Under the pieces are notes generated by a model. That model was not told where the DNA came from, did not search any database, and worked only from the letters and a program-made list of their open reading frames with translations. Made by a program: the position numbers and the translations under genes. A DNA stretch of 39,447 nt from Peptococcaceae bacterium (GTDB lineage Bacteria; Bacillota; Desulfitobacteriia; Desulfitobacteriales; Syntrophobotulaceae). The stretch is from assembly GCA_009782825.1 (NCBI GenBank), contig WRII01000022.1:1-39447 (forward strand), given 5' to 3'. Below, in pieces: positions 9,101-16,339 of this stretch (within the stretch, counting starts at the first letter, position 1; every line of letters starts with the position of its first letter).

Positions 9101-10805
9101 TTCGGGCTTCCTTGGTATTGGCTCCTATCTTGCCAATAAAAATTATCATCCCTATCGCTAGTTGAAGACGGAAGGTAATCTCTTGATTGCTGGAGTGTTG
9201 ATCAGCCAGCCTGTGCAGATGGCCGACCATCATCCGGGTTTTGACAACATTGATTTTTTCATTGCGGATGAGGTTATACAATCCCCTTGCAAGAAGGTGA
9301 GTCATCTCAGAGTCGTCAGGGTGTTGGTCTGCCAACGCGCGCAGCTTGTCAATCAGGGTCTGGGTATCCAGCGTATCGACCCTGTCCTTGCGGGTGAGAG
9401 TGTACAGGCCCCTGGCCAAAGAAGAGAGAATCTCTTTGTCAGGGTGTTCATCTGCCAACAAACACAGCCACTCAATGAGAGTCCATGCCTGCGCGATATC
9501 AACCTCGGGGCTGCAGGCAGCGTTAACCAGATCCCGCGCCCGTTTATGGGCGTCGGGGGACGGCTCCCGTGTCCCATCCTGTGTAAGCAGGTCGCCAATT
9601 GCCGCGTCAACAGGGGATTCCTTAGGCAGAAGGGTTTTGATGTGCTCAAGCTCCTGATTGAGCACCTGGGCTTCTACAGCGTCAACCTCAGCCCTGCGGA
9701 GAAGATTGTCAAGTCCCTTCACCAGCCGGAAGACAATTCTGGGATCGGAAGGATATTGTTTGACGAGTGTGCGCAGCCGGTCCAGCAGGGTTCGGGTTTC
9801 CTCAATATCACTCCCGCCTTTCTCAATAAGGCCGGCCAGCCCCTTGGCTAATTGGACAGCGATCCCTTGGAAAGGGGCGCGGCTGGGAGGATCAGCAGGG
9901 TATTGCCAGGCCAAGGCCTGCAGCTCATTAATAAGGGTTCGGACAGATGCGGCGTCCATACCGTCTTTTTCGGTGAGATTGACAAGTCCCGTGGCTAGAC
10001 ACAGGGCGGTTTCCCGAACAGAAAGCGCAATTTTCCGGAGAAGCATCCCCTTGGCATGGGTATCAATTAATTCGGGCATACGCTCCAGAAGATCCCGCTG
10101 CCGCTCAAGCAATGTACGGAGCTCTTTGACCAGGCTTTGGGTTTCCGTGATGCCGGCCTCCTGTTTGCTGAGATGAACCAGCCCCACAGCCAGCTGAAGG
10201 CTGATTTTCGTGTTGGTGGGATTCTGGGCATCTGTCTCTGCCAGCCGGAGGGTAATCTCGGTATTAATCGGGTGTTGGTCAGCCAGAGCGCGCAGCTGGG
10301 TAACCAGACTCTGAGCTTCCACGATGTCCATAGTGTCCTGACTGATGAGGGTAACAAGGGTTTCCGCCAGCAGGAGAGCAATTTCATGGTTGGAGGGGTG
10401 TTGGTGAGCCAGGATACGCAGCAGATCGGCCTTAACTTGTTTTTCTGCGGTGTCAACCCCATCGCGGCCAATGAGGTTGACCAGCCCCTTGGCCAGACAC
10501 AAGGCCATCCCCGGGTTGTCCGGGTACTTGTTAACCAGAGTTCGCAATTGGCCTGTCAAAATCCGGATCTCAAGAGTCTTGACCTCGTCTTTTTCTGTGA
10601 GGTTAGCCAGCCCACTGGCGAGATACAGAGTTATCTCAGGGCTTTCGGAGTACCGGCCAGCCAAAGCATTCAGCCAACTGACCAGGGTTCGGGTTTCTGC
10701 GGCATCGATTGCGCCGTTATTTATGATGCCGGCCAGATTTTTCGCCAGCTCAAACCCCTCGGCAGGGATCTCTTCCGGACCCTTTGTTATTTGCTCAGTC
10801 CACAT
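6189..10805 (-). CDS. Giant TPR-like repeat protein, three modules
   Basis: This 1538-residue protein is built from about 27 copies of a roughly 42-residue helical repeat with consensus like TRTLVDQLRTLADQHP, a short variable loop, then LALQLAKGLVNLTGKDGVD. It resembles TPR/SEL1-type solenoids but does not fit the 34-residue TPR period. Three modules (about residues 1-645, 655-1065 and 1180-1538) each end in the same cap: D-PLDxAIDSLDKFMDDxDG, then a helix, then LGxDATATKVLxEVHRRWVE. A glycine-rich hexapeptide linker separates modules 2 and 3. There is no signal peptide or membrane helix, so it is probably cytoplasmic, or exported by an unrecognised route. The ATG at 10805 has GGAGGG seven bases upstream and overlaps the preceding gene's stop by 11 bases. 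A protein scaffold role is inference from the fold only. Confidence 0.8.
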   Translation of the reverse strand: MWTEQITKGPEEIPAEGFELAKNLAGIINNGAIDAAETRTLVSWLNALAGRYSESPEITLYLASGLANLTEKDEVKTLEIRILTGQLRTLVNKYPDNPGMALCLAKGLVNLIGRDGVDTAEKQVKADLLRILAHQHPSNHEIALLLAETLVTLISQDTMDIVEAQSLVTQLRALADQHPINTEITLRLAETDAQNPTNTKISLQLAVGLVHLSKQEAGITETQSLVKELRTLLERQRDLLERMPELIDTHAKGMLLRKIALSVRETALCLATGLVNLTEKDGMDAASVRTLINELQALAWQYPADPPSRAPFQGIAVQLAKGLAGLIEKGGSDIEETRTLLDRLRTLVKQYPSDPRIVFRLVKGLDNLLRRAEVDAVEAQVLNQELEHIKTLLPKESPVDAAIGDLLTQDGTREPSPDAHKRARDLVNAACSPEVDIAQAWTLIEWLCLLADEHPDKEILSSLARGLYTLTRKDRVDTLDTQTLIDKLRALADQHPDDSEMTHLLARGLYNLIRNEKINVVKTRMMVGHLHRLADQHSSNQEITFRLQLAIGMIIFIGKIGANTKEARTLIRNLAGIWTHVPAGDLLDIAIDNLDKFMDDGDGVTLASVRRRAYDMLGSDATATKVLLEVHRRWVERHDSANTGNLYMDKPDEAPAAPILAGTDESDEGLDEVPAVRLKLAQELFTLTCNSNIDAAKTRTLVDHLRTLADQHPTSSEIALLLLKGLVNLSSKDGVDDREARAFVSDLQALISQHPATPAFTLQLAMGLANLTCHAQISAAEIRTLVNQLRRLAERHPADPDFTLQLTKGLVNLARIEDDARSIRALVDQLRTLVDQYPSSPEFSLHLAKGLYNLSCKAGVDAAEIRTLIDRLHGLADQHPVNHDFSLQLAMSLASLSCKSELDAKETRALIRQMRKLADQNPAKSGFILQLAIGLANLTGKDDVDIEETRTLTDQLQTLTGQYSSEPDLVLMLAEGLINLIGKEGVDAEEIQALVQKIDDSWIQLPDPLGMAIDSLDKYMDDENGVALALACRASCDTLGLSATASKVLTEVHRRWIRKRLDKLIHNDIGADRSTVIGKDTQGDAVSKGGTVSKGGAVTKGSAVSKGGAVSKGGPVPRGGTVTKGGVVTKGGTVAKGGAVTRGGAVTRGGAVTKGGAVTKGGAATPVDTVASENRAPVSRLLVLADQHPDNPEIALLLAMELYSWSVKGDSTENQTLISQIRALAEQHPTSAEIALLLAAGLYTLICKESADTSGKRILVDELHTLADRHSANPSLVLLLAEGLASLIHEDEVDFKSTRILTDKLDALASRHPANPQIALGLANVLGIFIGKTGGDAVETRSLTDRLHTLADQHPNSPALILQLAKGLVNVTHKDEVNALETKTLVENLCTLANQHPTNPDITRMLAEGLFNLTCKEGNDAGTICMMVDEMRMLARQYPTNPGITQHLADGLINLIGKVEADAPEIQTLIQELDRIWAYLPADDPLDTAINSLDRFIDDEDGIVLIQTCRVAYDVLGPDATATRVLTEASRLWVEKRK
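7318..7552 (-). repeat. 18-bp in-frame repeat coding a hexapeptide linker
   Basis: About 13 tandem 18-bp units inside the giant repeat gene encode variants of the hexapeptide S/T-K/R-G-G-A-V (residues about 1085-1162). Variants include SKGGTV, TKGSAV, PRGGTV, TKGGVV and AKGGAV. The unit is not Gly-X-Y, so it is not collagen-like. Synonymous and conservative differences between units show it is not a sequencing stutter. The DNA is open in several frames because the unit length is a multiple of three. Confidence 0.9.
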
Positions 10806-12447
10806 AAATATTCCCTCCAATTTTTCCATCAAAACCCAGTCTGACCATTTCTTCAAAAGGACGCAGATACGGATTGCCTGGATCCCCGGATTGCGTAAGG
10901 GCAAGGGTCTTCTGCCTTGCCGCATCCTCGTTATACTGCGAATCTAACCCAAAAAAGAAGTCACGGAAAACGGGAGGTTCGTTCCAATAGAGGTACTCTC
11001 TTTCGGCAGTGAACCCGCTTTCCGCGGCGGCAAATTGAATGTACTCCCAATTATAGGGGTGGGTTTCAACAGCTTTTTTCAAAGTCCGTGACAGCCACTT
11101 CCGGAAGAGCTGCTTTTTAGGAGTGATATGCTCGGCTATCAGAACCATAGAAGTTATTTTCGAATGAATAAACCGGGATCTTGCATTGAACGTTTCTGAC
11201 AAATGCTTCAAAGAGGATAAGAATGCCCTCAAAGGCCCATTAATAATGCCTTCAGAGGGGTCATTATGATCATAATCCAGTTTCTGAACATACAAGGGAT
11301 CTATGGCGGCCATCCACAGAGCCTCAAGCTTATATTGGGTGTCTTGTACGATGGCAGCAGTCAGATCCGGACTTTTGCTGAGCCGGCAAAGAGTTAACTC
11401 TAACAGCGCTGCTGCCAGGCCTATTGAGGCTTTATACCCCACTTTATGTAACATTTTCTCAAACCTGTAAGAAGGGTTGCCTGTCTCTGTACACGCATAT
11501 TGTACCGCCTCATTCCATTTATAGTTAATAGGATGCGTTATCGCGTTTAGCTGCAATAATTCCTGTGATATCTGCTCAATGGAGTGCTCCTGCACACCCT
11601 CTGTACCTGATTCAGGCAGCTCAAGCCGGTAAGGATGTTTGACCCCTGATTGCATAAGTTCCTCAGGACTCGACAAAAGGGGATTCTGTGTATAATCCGC
11701 CTGCCGCAGAAAGCGATCCAGCAATACAGGAGCTTGTTCCGGCCAATAGTCACAGGCCGGATCCAGAACTTCACAGGCCACAAGGGTGTTTTTGTGGCTT
11801 TTTTCACGTTTCTTATCATCATCATTGCTGTTATCATGACCCTCATCGCCATCGCCATCGCCATCGTCATCAAAATCAAACAGATCCTCCCAAAGATCTT
11901 CTTCCCGCGCGGAGTACATCTGAACCAAGCGGCCTGCCACAACATCCATCCATTGCTCAAAAACTTTGGTGTCCGGAAGGATATGCAGGGCCAACCGCAT
12001 TAAAAATTCAAGATCAGGCCACCCATGCCATGTGTCCGGAACGCTGTACAGCGCGTCATCTTGATCATCATGAGAATACACCATATGAAGAAGATATGTA
12101 GCCGCCCACCACAAAGGCCCCCGCACAGGACCTGAACGTTCACTGGAATAAGGCTCAACGCATTTTCCATACTCTTCCTTTACATTGGCGCACCAGCAGC
12201 TTTCTGCGATCTGGAAGGGAGTGGGATCATCAGACAAAGAGCGGTAACGCCCAACAATCCATTCATATATGCCAATACCCAGAGCAATAATTCCACGCCG
12301 GCTGACATTTTTCAGTCTGTCCGTCCAGTGATCAAGAGACACTCCGTAATCAAAGTCAAACTCTTTGGGATCATCCCCCCACACATACCCTATGATCAGA
12401 GCATTGGTATTGGCGTTCTTTATGTAGTCAGGTATTGAGTATGACAT
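10795..12447 (-). CDS. Unknown all-helical protein with acidic insert
   Basis: I do not recognise this 550-residue protein. It appears to be an internal duplication: an N-terminal helical domain (about 35-185, with RRGIIALGIGIYEWIVGRYRS and later FEQWMDVVAGRLVQMY) is echoed by a C-terminal one (about 330-480, with YKASIGLAAALLELTLCRLSK and later FRKWLSRTLKKAVE). Between them, near 195-225, is an extremely acidic insert with DGDGDGDE, encoded by a short trinucleotide-pair repeat. The domains are aromatic-rich, with no signal peptide or membrane helix. A good ribosome site (AAGGGGG) precedes the ATG. It is the first gene of the three-gene operon and its stop overlaps the start of the giant repeat protein, so the two are likely made together. 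Confidence 0.7.
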   Translation of the reverse strand: MSYSIPDYIKNANTNALIIGYVWGDDPKEFDFDYGVSLDHWTDRLKNVSRRGIIALGIGIYEWIVGRYRSLSDDPTPFQIAESCWCANVKEEYGKCVEPYSSERSGPVRGPLWWAATYLLHMVYSHDDQDDALYSVPDTWHGWPDLEFLMRLALHILPDTKVFEQWMDVVAGRLVQMYSAREEDLWEDLFDFDDDGDGDGDEGHDNSNDDDKKREKSHKNTLVACEVLDPACDYWPEQAPVLLDRFLRQADYTQNPLLSSPEELMQSGVKHPYRLELPESGTEGVQEHSIEQISQELLQLNAITHPINYKWNEAVQYACTETGNPSYRFEKMLHKVGYKASIGLAAALLELTLCRLSKSPDLTAAIVQDTQYKLEALWMAAIDPLYVQKLDYDHNDPSEGIINGPLRAFLSSLKHLSETFNARSRFIHSKITSMVLIAEHITPKKQLFRKWLSRTLKKAVETHPYNWEYIQFAAAESGFTAEREYLYWNEPPVFRDFFFGLDSQYNEDAARQKTLALTQSGDPGNPYLRPFEEMVRLGFDGKIGGNIYVD

Positions 12448-12466
12448 GTGTTAACCCCCTTCTAAA

Positions 12467-12495
12467 AATCTACAATATCCGAGGCAATCAGTCAA
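12467..12495 (-). promoter_or_regulatory. Sigma-A-like promoter
   Basis: On the minus strand TTGACT (12490-12495), a 17-bp spacer and TAGATT (12467-12472) resemble a housekeeping promoter. It lies directly upstream of the 550-residue unknown protein and would give a very short leader before the ATG at 12447. It would separate the three-gene unknown operon from the glycan genes upstream. Confidence 0.45.
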
Positions 12496-12522
12496 CTGTT
12501 TTCGAGATGTAAAACACTCCCA

Positions 12523-13125
12523 TCACCGCCCGCTAAAAACCACCCTCACAGTCCTCACCAAAATCCGGAAATCCAGACCCAACCGCCATCCCCGCACATA
12601 CTCCAGATCATACTCCAGCGTCTGGCTCAACGTCAGATCACTGCGCCCGCTCACCTGAGCCAGCCCTGTAACCCCCGGCAGCATCTCAAGGCGGCCCCGT
12701 TGTTCAGGCGTATATTCGCTGACAATCTCCGGCACCTCCGGACGAGGCCCTACCACACTCATAGTCCCGTTCAAAATATTCAACAGCTGAGGCAGCTCAT
12801 CCAGGCTTGTCCGGCGCAAAAAACGGCCGCTCGGCGTCACCCGCGGGTCATCCTTCTCCTGGAAGATAAAGTTGTCCGGATCAAACTCCCCTTCAGCCTT
12901 AAGTTTTTCCAGGCGCTGACGCATAACCTCATCGGCATTTTGCACCATAGTCCTAAACTTATAGATTGTAAAAGGCTTCCCGCCCCGCCCAATACGGATC
13001 TGGCGAAAAATAGCCGGCCCTGGCGAGTCCAAACGGATCCAGATCACAATCAGCAGCCACAAAAGCGCCACAATGAGCATCAACACCGCAGCTATGAACA
13101 AATCAAGAATCCGTTTCACGAACAT
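12523..13125 (-). CDS. Initiating sugar-1-phosphate transferase (PglC/WbaP-like)
   Basis: This 200-residue protein is a small bacterial sugar transferase. It would move a sugar-1-phosphate from a nucleotide sugar to undecaprenyl phosphate, the first membrane step of glycan assembly. It begins with a re-entrant or single membrane helix (residues about 8-30) after the usual K-R-I-L-D-L start. The core signatures then follow: SPGPAIFRQIRIGRGGKPF, YKFRTM, RFLRRTSLDELPQLLNIL, MSVVGPRPE and LPGVTGLAQVSGR. The length is that of the minimal PglC type. AAGGGGGG precedes the ATG. It is the last gene of a three-gene unit with an aminotransferase and a glycosyltransferase, which suggests an amino- or acetamido-sugar substrate. 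Confidence 0.93.
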   Translation of the reverse strand: MFVKRILDLFIAAVLMLIVALLWLLIVIWIRLDSPGPAIFRQIRIGRGGKPFTIYKFRTMVQNADEVMRQRLEKLKAEGEFDPDNFIFQEKDDPRVTPSGRFLRRTSLDELPQLLNILNGTMSVVGPRPEVPEIVSEYTPEQRGRLEMLPGVTGLAQVSGRSDLTLSQTLEYDLEYVRGWRLGLDFRILVRTVRVVFSGR

Positions 13126-13165
13126 ATACCCCCCTTATCAGGCCACCTATATTCCTCGCCAGCCC

Positions 13166-14311
13166 CTACTCAATCGTTTCCAAAACCACCCGGATCACCT
13201 TTTCCACATCTTCATCAGACATCTTCGGATAGAGTGGCAGGGACACAATCCTCTCAAAAACCTCCTCCGCCACAGGACACCTCACCTGGCCAAAATAGTC
13301 GCGATGAAAAGGATGTTTATGAACCGGAATAAAATGCACACTGGTTCCCACCCCTTGGGTCTTCACCCGTTCAATAAAAGTATTCCGGTCTATATTCATC
13401 TCATCCAGATTAAGCTTAATAATATACAAATGCCAAGCGTGGCGCACATCCGGGCTATCCGCCGGCAATTCGATAGCGGGGCATCCGGCAAAAGCCTCAT
13501 TGAAACGCCGGGCAATCTCCTCGCGCCGCGCCTGCATCCTGGGCAGCTTGTTCAACTGGCTCAAGCCCAATGCCGCCTGAATATCCGTCATATTATACTT
13601 ATACCCTGGCGCCAACACCTCATAATACCAGCTCCCTTGAGCCGTATACCGGTTCCAGGCCCCGCGGCTTAGGCCATGGCAGCTCATAAGACGCAGCCGT
13701 TCCGCCAAATCATCATCATTTGTGGTGATCATACCCCCCTCGCCCGTAACAAGGTTCTTCGTGGCATAAAAGGAAAATACTGTAGCGTCGCCGATACTGC
13801 CAATCATGCGCCCCTTATACTGAGTATGTACCCCGTGAGCCGCATCTTCCAGAACTTTCAGCCCATGGCAGCGGGCCAGCTCCATAATCTCATCCATATC
13901 ACACGGGTACCCTGCTATATGAACCGGCACAATCGCTTTTGTTCGGGGAGAAATCGCCTCCTCTATCTTTTGAACATCACTATTCATGGTCCGCGGATCA
14001 ATATCCGCCAAAACCGGACGCGCCCCCACATGTAAGATGGTGTTCACCGTCGAAACAAAAGTCATGGGCGTGGTAATCACCTCATCCCCCGGGCCAATAC
14101 CCAGGCAGGCAAGTCCCAAATGCTGTCCCGACGTACACGAATTGAGCCCAATGGCGTGCTTCGCGCCCACATATTCCGCAAAAGCTTTTTCAAAAGCTAT
14201 GGTTTTTGGCCCCCGGGTCAGCCACCCTGACCGGAGGCTGTCCACCACCCCGGCAATATCGTCCTCTTCAATAAGAGGCAGCCCATAGGCTAGAAAATCC
14301 TGATTCTCCAT
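13166..14311 (-). CDS. DegT/DnrJ/EryC1-type sugar aminotransferase
   Basis: This 381-residue enzyme is a PLP-dependent aminotransferase of the DegT/DnrJ/EryC1/StrS family, which aminates keto-sugars bound to UDP or dTDP. The PLP lysine is visible in FYATKNLVTGEGGMI (Lys near 185). The aspartate region VLEDAAHGVHTQYKGR and the N-terminal substrate region GLNSCTSGQHLGL are also present. Length matches PglE/PseC/WecE-type enzymes. It lies 40 bp upstream of the phosphoglycosyltransferase gene, as in bacillosamine-type pathways, so a 4-amino-4,6-dideoxy-HexNAc product is plausible. The dehydratase and acetyltransferase that such a pathway needs are not in this window. Confidence 0.93.
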   Translation of the reverse strand: MENQDFLAYGLPLIEEDDIAGVVDSLRSGWLTRGPKTIAFEKAFAEYVGAKHAIGLNSCTSGQHLGLACLGIGPGDEVITTPMTFVSTVNTILHVGARPVLADIDPRTMNSDVQKIEEAISPRTKAIVPVHIAGYPCDMDEIMELARCHGLKVLEDAAHGVHTQYKGRMIGSIGDATVFSFYATKNLVTGEGGMITTNDDDLAERLRLMSCHGLSRGAWNRYTAQGSWYYEVLAPGYKYNMTDIQAALGLSQLNKLPRMQARREEIARRFNEAFAGCPAIELPADSPDVRHAWHLYIIKLNLDEMNIDRNTFIERVKTQGVGTSVHFIPVHKHPFHRDYFGQVRCPVAEEVFERIVSLPLYPKMSDEDVEKVIRVVLETIE

Positions 14312-14357
14312 AGTCTCCTTCCTTTCTATGGGATATAAGCCCCTAACACCTTGCCGG

Positions 14358-15365
14358 CTACTTCCGCCGGGTTCTGATTATGGGACTCAAAAATCCCAGC
14401 AGCGACCCCACGCCATAACAGATATGAAACAGCGGAAACAGCCCCAAGAGCGGCAAGAAGTATCGCATACCCTTCTTCCCCGCCAGACTCAACGCATACC
14501 CGCCGCTCGCCAGCACATAACACACCCCTTCCGCCAGCAGGACATAGGGCCACAGCATATGCGGCGCTCCTAAGGACAGCACCCCCAAGATCACTATGGA
14601 CAGCACAAACACCAGCGGAATAAAGTGCCGGAGTCCCATGGTTCCCGGACACAAAAACGACGTAATAATATTCCATTTCCCATTTTGAAACCCCATCTTG
14701 GCAATCGCCCCTACCGAGTCGCGGCAAAAATAGGTAAGTTGAATCTCATTGGAGAGGTAGATCTTTCCTCCCTTTTTGCGGATGCGGTAATTCATTTCAT
14801 TATCCTGATTGCGCGTCAGGCGGGTATCATAAAGCCCATACCTGTCAAAAACCTCCCGCCGAAAAGCGCCAAAAGGCACGGTATCCACATATCCGTCCTC
14901 TGCCCCCACACGGAACGACGAATTCCCCACACCGAATTTGGACGACAGCATCAGGGCAATAGCGTTCCCCCACAACCCCTGGCCTTGGGTCTGGGCCACG
15001 CCGCCCACATTGTCAGCATCTGTCCTTTCCAGGCAGGCAATACATTGGGAAATATAATCGCCGGCATAGGCGCTATGCGCGTCCAAGCGCACAATATAGC
15101 GGCCCGAAGACGCCTTAATACCAATATTCATTGCGTAGGGTACCGTTTTATCAGGGTTATTAAGCAAGTGGAGATGGGAATACTGCCCGCAGTATTTCTG
15201 TACAATCTCACAGGTTTTATCCACAGAGGCCCCATCCACAAAGAAAACCTCCATCTTCTCCACAGGGTAATCCTGACGCAGCAATGAGTGCAGGCACTGC
15301 TCAATATAAGCCTCCTCATTACGGATGGGAATCACAACCGATGTTACAACATGATCCGCGTTCAT
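14358..15365 (-). CDS. Family 2 glycosyltransferase, membrane-anchored
   Basis: This protein has a GT-A glycosyltransferase domain: SVVIPIRNEEAYIEQCL at the start, FVDGASVDKT near 50, and the metal-binding RLDAHSAY motif near 110. The acceptor-side QDNEMNYRIRKKGGKI follows. Two to three C-terminal membrane helices (about 235-325) end in an Arg/Lys-rich tail. This resembles ExoA/succinoglycan-type GT2 enzymes that extend lipid-linked sugars at the inner membrane face. I prefer the ATG at 15365 (335 residues) because a TATAAT box lies only about 12-17 bases before the alternative ATG at 15401. The gene heads the glycan operon. Confidence 0.9.
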   Translation of the reverse strand: MNADHVVTSVVIPIRNEEAYIEQCLHSLLRQDYPVEKMEVFFVDGASVDKTCEIVQKYCGQYSHLHLLNNPDKTVPYAMNIGIKASSGRYIVRLDAHSAYAGDYISQCIACLERTDADNVGGVAQTQGQGLWGNAIALMLSSKFGVGNSSFRVGAEDGYVDTVPFGAFRREVFDRYGLYDTRLTRNQDNEMNYRIRKKGGKIYLSNEIQLTYFCRDSVGAIAKMGFQNGKWNIITSFLCPGTMGLRHFIPLVFVLSIVILGVLSLGAPHMLWPYVLLAEGVCYVLASGGYALSLAGKKGMRYFLPLLGLFPLFHICYGVGSLLGFLSPIIRTRRK

Positions 15366-15412
15366 TGGATCAGTTCCCCCTTCTTGGAGTGTACACTTCA
15401 TCTATCCTCATC

Positions 15413-15418
15413 ATTATA
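15413..15418 (-). promoter_or_regulatory. TATAAT -10 box before the glycan operon
   Basis: A perfect TATAAT on the minus strand lies 48 bp upstream of the preferred glycosyltransferase start. No strong -35 is visible at standard spacing (TTCGCC at 18 bp is poor), so it would be a weak or activated promoter. Confidence 0.35.
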
Positions 15419-15432
15419 CCCGTAATAGCGGT

Positions 15433-15505
15433 GCAAGGCGAATCATTCAGCCTGCCTTTTGGCAAAATGATTCGAAAATGATTCGCCTTGCGCCTTGCGC
15501 CTTGC
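15433..15505. repeat. Inverted repeat with nested direct repeats
   Basis: A perfect 15-bp inverted repeat (gcaaggcgaatcatt at 15433-15447; its complement at 15477-15491) encloses two direct copies of aaaatgattcg (15465-15486). It runs into three tandem copies of the 7-mer gccttgc (15485-15505). It lies in the spacer between the cyanophycinase stop and the glycosyltransferase start. There is no T-tract, so it is a structured repeat and not a plain terminator. Confidence 0.85.
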
Positions 15506-15513
15506 AGCAGCTC

Positions 15514-16317
15514 CTATATTTTTTTAACTTCCCTGTTTCTCATATCAAAACCATATCCCTGGGCAAGCGCATGGACTGTTATGCCAACAACCGTCAGAAC
15601 CCCATTTTGTTTTTGCTCGGAAACATTAGAACTTTTGATATTTGAGCAATCAATAAGTGTGACAACGTTTGACCCTATAACTTCAAAAAACATATCCGGA
15701 TACACTTTTATTGCGGTGTCCTCGTCAATCCCAATACCGAGAACATCCGGATTTTCAGCCACCCCGCAGAGCAGGCGCCCAAACCTGCCCCGCTGGTCAA
15801 AATGCTGGTCAATAATAGCATTGTTCATCAGATCTAATCCGGGCGCCATTTTTAACGTGCATTTTTTGGCCGGTTCATTATCGTTTCCTCTTACCACCAT
15901 GGTATCACTCATGACAGAAGCCCCCGCGCTTGTTCCCATGACCACTCCGCCGCTAAAATAGACTTCTTTTATGGCCCTATACGCTTCTGTCCCTCCCAAT
16001 ATACTCGTAATTCTTAATTGATCTCCCCCTGTAATAAAGACACATTTAGAATCTTTTATCAGCTTGCCTATTTCAGGGCTGTTGGCCACATCTCTTGTTT
16101 TTATATCCAACACCTGAGCATTATTCATCCCCAGTTTTTTAAAAACCCGCTTGTATTCTCCACCGACTTCTAACGGAACTTGAGAGGCTGTTGTGAGAAT
16201 TGTGAGCAGATCATCTTCCTCCAGCATTTCGGCGGCTTCCCTTAAGATGACGCACTCCCCTTCTTTGTCTTCCGCTCCCCCGATTATGATTAAATATCCG
16301 TTATTCATGTGTTCCAT
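15514..16317 (-). CDS. cphB: Cyanophycinase
   Basis: This 267-residue protein is an S51-family peptidase resembling cyanophycinase, which cleaves cyanophycin (multi-L-arginyl-poly-L-aspartate) to beta-Asp-Arg dipeptides. The nucleophile elbow is GTSAGAS, with Ser near 130. Also present are LIIIGGAEDKEG at the N-terminus, FITGGDQLRITSILGGT, the His-containing IIDQHFDQRGRFGRLL, and GIGIDEDTAI. Length is typical of the cytoplasmic type, and no signal peptide is seen. It starts 22 bp after the stop of the hybrid histidine kinase and is likely co-transcribed with it. No cyanophycin synthetase (cphA) is in the window, so the polymer may be made elsewhere in the genome or scavenged. Confidence 0.92.
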   Translation of the reverse strand: MEHMNNGYLIIIGGAEDKEGECVILREAAEMLEEDDLLTILTTASQVPLEVGGEYKRVFKKLGMNNAQVLDIKTRDVANSPEIGKLIKDSKCVFITGGDQLRITSILGGTEAYRAIKEVYFSGGVVMGTSAGASVMSDTMVVRGNDNEPAKKCTLKMAPGLDLMNNAIIDQHFDQRGRFGRLLCGVAENPDVLGIGIDEDTAIKVYPDMFFEVIGSNVVTLIDCSNIKSSNVSEQKQNGVLTVVGITVHALAQGYGFDMRNREVKKI

Positions 16318-16339
16318 GTATGCACCCTGCCTTGACTAT

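Noticed and set aside
14326..14727. Second minus-strand frame at the 3' end of the glycosyltransferase, suggesting a frameshift
   Set aside because: The main frame continues through normal membrane helices to a basic C-terminus, so no frameshift is needed.
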